Origin: Candidatus Peribacteria bacterium
GTDB lineage: Bacteria; Patescibacteriota; Gracilibacteria; Peribacterales; Peribacteraceae
Length of the DNA stretch: 64,000 bases
NCBI GenBank assembly: GCA_028286915.1
Contig: JAQBQQ010000006.1
Location: forward strand, 1-64,000
Direction: 5' to 3'
Within the stretch, counting starts at the first letter, position 1, and each line of letters starts with the position of its first letter. The notes beneath the pieces are model-generated. The model saw only the letters and a program-made list of their open reading frames with translations. It did no database searches and was not told the DNA's origin. Below, piece after piece: positions 57,987-64,000 of this stretch. The position numbers and the translations under genes are program-made.

Positions 57987-58603
57987 TGCTTCAACTCACT
58001 GGCGTGCAAATACTGAAACAGAAACGCACCCAGTAAAGAGCCGACAATCGGTCCGACAATATACATCCACTGAAACGAACCGATGCCCAGTGCCACGGCC
58101 GGGTTAAGGACGCCGTTGGAAAAAGTGCCCGCGGCCATAATGCCAAGCAGAAGTGAGCCGCCAATCACCATGCCATTTGCGGCAGATTCCACACGCTTGT
58201 GCACAACGGATGACACGCCGAATACGAGCAGGAACGTCCCGATAATTTCACCCATCAGCTGCAAGGAAACAGGAGAGGCGTTGGCACTCACCATGGGCAG
58301 CGAACCAAGAAGTACCTTTGCAATGACCATAGCCAGAATGGAACCGATGAACTGTGATGCGACATATACTGCTGCATCGGCGGCCGGTATGGCACCAACG
58401 GACCACAGACCGATAGTGACGGACGGATTAATGTGCGTGCCACTGATATTACCAATGGTATACACAAAAATTCCCAACGTAAGCGCAGCCAAAACAGGCG
58501 TTGGCAACGGCAAGCCGCCGTGAATAGACAGCAAAACCACAAGCGTCAAAAAAAATGTGCCGAGCAACTCGGCAATGTATTTATGAAGATGAAGAGAAAG
58601 CAT
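57968..58603 (-). CDS. MIP family aquaporin/glycerol channel
   Basis: Two NPA-type motifs HINPSV and VLNPAVAL; six TM segments. Confidence 0.93.
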   Translation of the reverse strand: MLSLHLHKYIAELLGTFFLTLVVLLSIHGGLPLPTPVLAALTLGIFVYTIGNISGTHINPSVTIGLWSVGAIPAADAAVYVASQFIGSILAMVIAKVLLGSLPMVSANASPVSLQLMGEIIGTFLLVFGVSSVVHKRVESAANGMVIGGSLLLGIMAAGTFSNGVLNPAVALGIGSFQWMYIVGPIVGSLLGAFLFQYLHASELKHQANLI

Positions 58604-58711
58604 GAGGGAAGAGGAAGGGGATTTGTCTGTTAGTGTAGCGGGCTATCGTGAGAAGTCATTAGCCGTTAAAATTTTCTAAAAAGTATGAATACGTTGCCTA
58701 TAAACTATGTA

Positions 58712-60841
58712 CTACACCGTCTCCATGGGGTCTACATCTATAATCACCTCATCAAGATTCAGTCCTTCCAAAGCTTTTTTCGTTGCAGTTCCGCGCAGCA
58801 GAATATGCCATTCGCGGCCGCCGCCAAAAAATGTTGGCGCGCATTTGGCAGTGACATGCAGGCCGAGTGCATCAATATTTTTCTGTAACGTAACCGTAAA
58901 AGAGCGGGCCCGGCCGGCCGGGTCATTATCGCGCACAATGAGCCGGAGCATTTCGGTTGTCGGCGGATAGTTGGTATACGCCCGCAATTTAAGCTCCTGA
59001 TCCAGATACTGTTCTGTTTCATGCCTGGATGCCGCCAGAATTTCCGGCGCATTGGGCCGGAAGGTCTGAATGATCACTTCGCCCTGCTTGGCACGGCCAC
59101 TCCGGCCCGTAAGCTGGGTAAGAAGCTGGAAAATGCGCTCGCCGGCGCGGAAATGCGGAAGGGACAGGCCAACATCCGCCAGTACCACGGCTGCCAGCGT
59201 GACATTCGGTAAGTCCAGCCCTTTCACTACCGACTGCGTGCCAAGAAGAATATCGGCTCTGCCTTCGCGCATGGCGGATAACATTTCCCTCATCTGGTCC
59301 GGGTGAGACATGGTATCGGCATCTGCCCGCAGCAACCGTGCCTGTGGAAATTTTTTTCCAAGAATATGTTCCACTTTTTGCGTACCGGCTCCGACAGCCA
59401 ATAGTTTCGTGCTGTCACAGTGCGGACAACGGGCGGGCAGCGCCGCTGTAAGTCCCGACGTATGATCCATGAGAAATGGTTTGCCGCCGTGCGTCTGGTG
59501 AACGGTAAACGGCAGTAACGACTCCGGCGACACCACGCGCCTCCTGCACTCCAGACACAGAAGCGACGTGGCAACACCGCGTCTGTTAAGAAACAGCACC
59601 ACCTGTTCCTTTTTGCGTAATTTCGCTTCAATGGCGTCGAGTAAAGGTGGAGAAAACGGGTACATGGAGCCAAAATCTACATCAGCCAAATCGATAATCC
59701 GCACATCCGGCATTGCCTGGTCTTTGTAGCGCATGGGTAGCCGCTCCATTTGATAGCGCCCGTCCTTGGCCCGTACCCACGCTTCCATAGACGGCGTGGC
59801 GGTTCCCAGAACAAGCTTGGCACCCGAAAATCTACAGAGTGTCTCGGCCGTGTCGCGTGCGTGGTAGCGCGGCGTCTGCTCATTTTTGAATGTCCATTCA
59901 TGCTCTTCGTCAATAATAACAAGACCAAGGTGTGGCATGGGTGCAAACAGCGCGCTGCGTGAGCCAAGTACCATGGCAATATCGCCCCGGCGGATGCGCT
60001 TCCACAAAACCAGACGGGCTGCCGGTGTAAGCCGGCTGTGCAGCACGGCAATGGACTTGCGGTTTAATAACGTTTCATAGCGGTGAATGCTGTGTTCGGT
60101 AAGCAAGATCTCCGGAACCAGCACAATAGCCTGCTTGCCGGCGCGGATGGTGTCCACAATCATTTGGGCATAGATCTCCGTTTTTCCGCTGCCCGTCACG
60201 CCAAACAGAAGTGACGGCCGCGGATCCCGCGACATGGAATCTGCCACTTGCTGCTGCGCGGACGTAAGAACAGGCAGTCCTTTTACATGATCCAGGTGAG
60301 CCGTGCCATCCGCGGCAACGGTTTGCAATTCTTCTTCCACAATCCGCTTTTCCAGAAGCGCATTCATGTGTGTTTTCGTTACCTCCAGCTCACGTTTCAG
60401 CTCTTCGGCCGACACCCAGTCCCGGCCCTGCAGATATTCCATAATGGCAACCTGTTTTTTGCCGCGCACCAGACTCATATCGCCATTCAAGACCCTGTAT
60501 CCTGCTTTGCGATCCGGAAGAAAGCGTGCCCACGGCGGAGAAGGAAGCCACGGAGCCAGTGCCTGCCGTAAAGTTGTAAGGTAATGATCCGCCATCCATT
60601 GGGCGGTTTGTAATTGCGCTTCGGCCAATAATGGCTGGCGGCTCAGCACTTCTTCCACTTGTTTCACGTCGTATTCGGAGTCATTGGTCTGCATTAGTTC
60701 CACTACCAGACCTTCCGTCAATTTTGAGCGCAATGGCACGCGCACCAGGTCACCAATGCGCACTTCGTGGCTGCCAGTCTCGTATGTAAGACCGTTCCCG
60801 ATACCGCCGGAACGCGATGCCGTAATCACTTTGCAATACAT
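58712..60841 (-). CDS. priA: Primosomal replication protein N' (PriA helicase)
   Basis: LLFGVTGSGKTEIYAQMI, IIDEEHEWTFKNEQTPRYHARD, LFLNRRGVATSLLC, Zn-binding Cys pairs; start placed at MYCKVITASR. Confidence 0.96.
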   Translation of the reverse strand: MYCKVITASRSGGIGNGLTYETGSHEVRIGDLVRVPLRSKLTEGLVVELMQTNDSEYDVKQVEEVLSRQPLLAEAQLQTAQWMADHYLTTLRQALAPWLPSPPWARFLPDRKAGYRVLNGDMSLVRGKKQVAIMEYLQGRDWVSAEELKRELEVTKTHMNALLEKRIVEEELQTVAADGTAHLDHVKGLPVLTSAQQQVADSMSRDPRPSLLFGVTGSGKTEIYAQMIVDTIRAGKQAIVLVPEILLTEHSIHRYETLLNRKSIAVLHSRLTPAARLVLWKRIRRGDIAMVLGSRSALFAPMPHLGLVIIDEEHEWTFKNEQTPRYHARDTAETLCRFSGAKLVLGTATPSMEAWVRAKDGRYQMERLPMRYKDQAMPDVRIIDLADVDFGSMYPFSPPLLDAIEAKLRKKEQVVLFLNRRGVATSLLCLECRRRVVSPESLLPFTVHQTHGGKPFLMDHTSGLTAALPARCPHCDSTKLLAVGAGTQKVEHILGKKFPQARLLRADADTMSHPDQMREMLSAMREGRADILLGTQSVVKGLDLPNVTLAAVVLADVGLSLPHFRAGERIFQLLTQLTGRSGRAKQGEVIIQTFRPNAPEILAASRHETEQYLDQELKLRAYTNYPPTTEMLRLIVRDNDPAGRARSFTVTLQKNIDALGLHVTAKCAPTFFGGGREWHILLRGTATKKALEGLNLDEVIIDVDPMETV

Positions 60842-60857
60842 GACCGGAGTATAACAT

Positions 60858-60875
60858 GGTGTACTTTGGTACACC
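60858..60875. promoter_or_regulatory. Palindromic operator in priA divergent promoter region
   Basis: GGTGTAC-tttg-GTACACC, matching GGTGTAC-N4-GTACAC at 19992-20008. Confidence 0.65.
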
Positions 60876-60894
60876 AAATTTTTTATGTATCTGC

Positions 60895-60922
60895 TTGTGC
60901 GTATCGTGATTATTCCTATAAT
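60895..60922 (+). promoter_or_regulatory. Sigma-70-like promoter for 60975..61151 ORF
   Basis: TTGTGC-16 nt-TATAAT. Confidence 0.6.
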
Positions 60923-60974
60923 CCATGTGTCGTTGTTTATTTGTTGTTTCTTTTTGCAACACACTGGGGAACCT

Positions 60975-61151
60975 ATGCAGTCGTACGATCATTCCGTAAA
61001 GAACACTCCGGACCGAAAGCCGCATACACAAGAAACGAGGCCGACAACACCCGAAGATATTCGTACAAAAGAAGGTACCTCTGATGATTCGGATGAAGCT
61101 GCTCGAAGGATCATAAGCTTTATGATCTTTCCCAACAGGCTCCCCAAATAA
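60975..61151 (+). CDS. 58-aa hypothetical charged protein MQSYDHSVKNTPDRKPHTQ...
   Basis: Promoter upstream and strong terminator immediately downstream. Confidence 0.6.
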   Translation: MQSYDHSVKNTPDRKPHTQETRPTTPEDIRTKEGTSDDSDEAARRIISFMIFPNRLPK

Positions 61152-61157
61152 CGACGC

Positions 61158-61180
61158 AAACCCCGGCATTGCCGGGGTTT
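61158..61180. terminator. Bidirectional terminator
   Basis: AAACCCCGGC-att-GCCGGGGTTT followed by T tract. Confidence 0.85.
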
Positions 61181-61190
61181 TTTTGTGTAC

Positions 61191-62912
61191 CTAATTATCC
61201 ATATGATGGACATCGCTTATGCCTGTCGCCTGCACATTATTTCTGGCATTGCCGTGGTAGGAAATAGTACTGTTGCCATTCGCCTCGCCGGTCAGCGTTT
61301 CTATGGCAAACAGATTAGCATTACTGGCTCCATCAGCCTTTACCACTATATTGTGTACTTCATAATCCCGGGCTTCCAGCTGTGACGTACCGCTTATCTG
61401 AGCATGTAAAGTTTCACCTGATCCGGCCACAATAATAGATGAAGCTCCATGTGCGCCGACTGTCAACCTCTGGATATAAAATTTTCCTTCAATTGATGAC
61501 GCGCCGTCTGCATATACGTCCATATTTGAACCGGAAAATCCATTGACCGTAGCCGACATGGTACCGTGAAGATCAACATGTTTTAATGTCGGCATGGTAA
61601 TATTTATAACCATATCTTTGTCCTTGCACAATAAACACAACATATGATTTTCAGATTCATCCAGACCAAGTGCACTGTCCTTCTTTATAAAATGAAGACG
61701 GTCCAGCTCGGACCGTAATCCGCGGGCTGTCACACTGAATGTATTGCCCTGCCGGACAACAAGCGTATGGCTGCCTCCCATGGAAATAGAATCAAAATCA
61801 CGGGCATCAAAAGTCTTCGTTATTTCCACGCCCCCGTTCCGGCGCAGCTGCTCTACTTTCGCCCGTACCTCCGGCACTTTGGTTATACCGGTAACGCCGG
61901 CAATAAGAAGGGCTGCAATCCACATGCCGAGCAAAGAAAAGAAAAGCGGCGCATGAAAAGTCCAGCGCCTGCGTACGAGCGACAGGCCAATGCCAAATAA
62001 AAAAGCCAGCGGAACAAAGGCAATCATAAAGCCGGAGCCCAGCAGGACGTAAAATGCCGTGTGTCCCAATAATTCAATTGGCGGCACGTCTATATACTGG
62101 GAACCGCGATTCGCCAACACCAATAACGTGGCGAATGTGAGACTGAACAACGCAGCGCTGGAAACAAGCAGCATGAGCAGGCCGACCAATCTACCCAGGC
62201 CGGGAACAATCAGTGTCAAAACTTTTCCCAAAGCCTTAAAAATATCACGCAATAGTGCAAACGGTCTGGCGGAAACGCGGCGCAGTGTTCCGGGCTTCAC
62301 CTGCGCTTTGGGAAGCGTCTCATTTATTTTTGCCTCTATGGCACTGAGTGTCACTGGCTTGCCCTGCATTTCCATTTGCTGAGCCGGTGTTTTTGCTTCC
62401 GGCAGAATAATCCACAAAACGATATAGATAAGAATGCCATAACCGCCAGCAATGGTAAGCAGGACAAACAAAAGCCGGACCACCACCGGGTCAATTCCCA
62501 TATATTTGGCAATGCCCGCCGCCACGCCGCCCAGTACCTGGTCATTCCCGTCGCGGTACAAACGACGACTGGCTTTTGGCGAAAATGAATCAGTGTGTGC
62601 CTGGTAATCGCCGGTAGCGGCGGACGAGGCATGGCCGGCCGGCTGTTCAAATGCTTCAAAGTCTTTTACCGTTCCCATGGAAGCAATCAACGCATCTACA
62701 TCGTCCGCGGAAATCACTTGTTTGGTTTTGGTGAGCGATTCCGAAAAACGCTCCGCAATGCGCGATTCAATATCGTGTACAATCTCATGACTGTCTTCAA
62801 ATGATGCAAAATGCTCGCGGATGGACTGTAGATAATTCCGAAAACGCGCGTAGGCGTCTTCATCAATATGGAAAAGCATGCCGGCTATCTGAATGCTGAT
62901 TGTCTTATTCAT
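61191..62912 (-). CDS. PspC-domain membrane protein with C-terminal DUF2807/GIN-like beta-helix domain
   Basis: KASRRLYRDGNDQVLGGVAAGIAKYMGIDPVVVRLLFVLLTI (PspC); HVDLHGTMSATVNGFSGSNMDVYADGASSIEG...LEARDYEV (GIN-like). Confidence 0.9.
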   Translation of the reverse strand: MNKTISIQIAGMLFHIDEDAYARFRNYLQSIREHFASFEDSHEIVHDIESRIAERFSESLTKTKQVISADDVDALIASMGTVKDFEAFEQPAGHASSAATGDYQAHTDSFSPKASRRLYRDGNDQVLGGVAAGIAKYMGIDPVVVRLLFVLLTIAGGYGILIYIVLWIILPEAKTPAQQMEMQGKPVTLSAIEAKINETLPKAQVKPGTLRRVSARPFALLRDIFKALGKVLTLIVPGLGRLVGLLMLLVSSAALFSLTFATLLVLANRGSQYIDVPPIELLGHTAFYVLLGSGFMIAFVPLAFLFGIGLSLVRRRWTFHAPLFFSLLGMWIAALLIAGVTGITKVPEVRAKVEQLRRNGGVEITKTFDARDFDSISMGGSHTLVVRQGNTFSVTARGLRSELDRLHFIKKDSALGLDESENHMLCLLCKDKDMVINITMPTLKHVDLHGTMSATVNGFSGSNMDVYADGASSIEGKFYIQRLTVGAHGASSIIVAGSGETLHAQISGTSQLEARDYEVHNIVVKADGASNANLFAIETLTGEANGNSTISYHGNARNNVQATGISDVHHMDN

Positions 62913-63255
62913 GACGGAGGAGGGAAGTGATGGAAGACGAAAGAGATTTCCAGTTGAGAACGAGTTGCCCGAGCATGTCTTTGCCTTTCGGCGTAAGGGC
63001 ATACAATTTTCTCGGCGGACCACTCATGCTTTCCTCCCAGCTGTATTCCAATATATTTTCGCGCTTCAGGCGTGACAGTAGCGGATAAATAGTCCCTTCT
63101 ACGACAATCATATCGATGTCTTTCAGGCGGCGCAGAATATCCGGCGCATATATGCCGGGCGTCGTGCGGATAATTAACAGAATGCAGAACTCCAGTATGC
63201 CTTTACGCATCTGTGACGAGTGATTCTCTAAGTTATGATTCTCTGTAGAGGTCAT
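62905..63255 (-). CDS. PadR-family transcriptional regulator
   Basis: QMRKGILEFCILLIIRTTPGIYAPDILRRLKDIDMIVVEGTIYPLLSRLKRENILEYSWEESMSGPPRKLYALTPKGK. Confidence 0.93.
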   Translation of the reverse strand: MTSTENHNLENHSSQMRKGILEFCILLIIRTTPGIYAPDILRRLKDIDMIVVEGTIYPLLSRLKRENILEYSWEESMSGPPRKLYALTPKGKDMLGQLVLNWKSLSSSITSLLRHE

Positions 63256-63270
63256 ACATATCTGGGAAAG

Positions 63271-63317
63271 TATGCACACTGTAGTGCATAGTACTTTGTA
63301 TTGCAAGGTACTATGCA
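63271..63317. promoter_or_regulatory. Candidate PadR operator cluster
   Basis: TATGCA-N8-TGCATA dyad plus 14-bp arms TGCATAGTACTTTG/CAAGGTACTATGCA. Confidence 0.6.
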
Positions 63318-63452
63318 AATAATAATCAGCAGCTGATTTTATGGCATAGAAAAGCGCATCAACCAGAAAAACCGGTCTTCATTATTGTCTGGAATGAAAG
63401 CAGCTCTATACTGTCTATTGCCCCTCTCTGCATGAGAAAAAAGAGGTGACAC

Positions 63453-63593
63453 ATGCTCCTGGAACTGGCTCCGTCATTCGATCTGGTTTTGCATGAACTC
63501 ATCATGCGCAGCGTGGCCCTCATTATTGTGACCACCGGAGCAATTATGATGGCAGTAGGTATTTACCGGAAGCTCCTCAGGAGCATCCATTGA
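63453..63593 (+). CDS. 46-aa membrane microprotein MLLELAPSFDLVLHELIMRSVALIIVTTGAIMMAVGIYRKLLRSIH
   Basis: AAGAGGTGA SD before ATG; one TM segment; downstream hairpin; below ORF-track cutoff. Confidence 0.6.
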   Translation: MLLELAPSFDLVLHELIMRSVALIIVTTGAIMMAVGIYRKLLRSIH

Positions 63594-63611
63594 ATACCGG
63601 CACGAGCACAT

Positions 63612-63639
63612 AGGCGCTGGGGTTTCTACCTCCGCGCCT
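63612..63639 (+). terminator. Hairpin, possible terminator
   Basis: AGGCGCtGGGG-tttcta-CCTCcGCGCCT. Confidence 0.5.
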
Positions 63640-63789
63640 GTTTATAGTCTAAAGTGATTGCCCATTACGTTTGTGCTTAATGTGCGCGAGCCTTGTAACT
63701 CTTCCGGATACACTCCGTTGAATCATAAGAAAATTGTCATCCGGAGCGAAGTGGAATGAAACAATCTATGGCAAAAAATAATTTTATAA

Positions 63790-63817
63790 AAAAGAGACTG
63801 CCCTCGCAGCCTCTTTT
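63790..63817 (-). terminator. Terminator
   Basis: AAAAGAGaCTGC-cctc-GCAGcCTCTTTT. Confidence 0.65.
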
Positions 63818-63845
63818 CTTCCCTCCTTACTCAATTTTCCTCACA

Positions 63846-64000
63846 TTATTTGGTAACAGTACTGCTGGTACTGCTGCTTGTTTGCGCAGCAGACTTTGTC
63901 CATCCTTTGTGCTTCCCATTCCTTCCGCGCTCCATTATGTTGCCGCTCATTTTTCCTTTGCCCATTTCCATTCCATTGTCCAATTCGTCATTCATTTCAT
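63846..64000 (-). CDS. Ser/Thr-rich small protein, 5' end possibly beyond window (…NDELDNGMEMGKGKMSGNIMERGRNGKHKGWTKSAAQTSSSTSSTVTK)
   Basis: Open frame ending TAA at 63846-63848, followed by terminator. Confidence 0.4.
   Translation of the reverse strand, partial: EMNDELDNGMEMGKGKMSGNIMERGRNGKHKGWTKSAAQTSSSTSSTVTK

Overview
The window is about 64 kb of gene-dense bacterial chromosome. Small genome-style operons, several SLH-domain surface proteins and the gene content suggest a Patescibacteria/CPR lineage, possibly Peregrinibacteria-like; this lineage call is inference. I found no rRNA, CRISPR array, prophage or IS element. Recognisable genes include folD, tmk, groES-groEL, cfa, msrB, a Rad52-like gene, lgt, tsaD, rnhB, a murE-like ligase, riboflavin kinase, transketolase, FSA-type transaldolase, gnd, a ROK kinase, rsmH, pyrH, frr, priA, an aquaporin and PadR/PspC. 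Four tRNAs are present: Leu-CAG, Ser-UGA, Ser-GCU and Arg-UCU. The most interesting signals are: (1) a shared palindromic operator GGTGTAC-N4-GTACAC in the promoters of the Rad52-like gene and priA, suggesting an SOS-like regulon; (2) a dispersed hairpin repeat with compensatory stem changes, attached to tRNA ends; (3) a second palindromic repeat class 5' of both tRNA-Ser genes; (4) a DUF4153/DUF4173-like membrane protein interrupted by one in-frame TGA; (5) several microproteins missed by a 60-aa ORF cutoff, some overlapping upstream genes by ATGA, including a 4-Cys secreted peptide; (6) a nested inverted-repeat region between gnd and the ROK gene; (7) CIRCE and PadR-type operators. All calls come from reading the sequence and the supplied translations; no database search was run.
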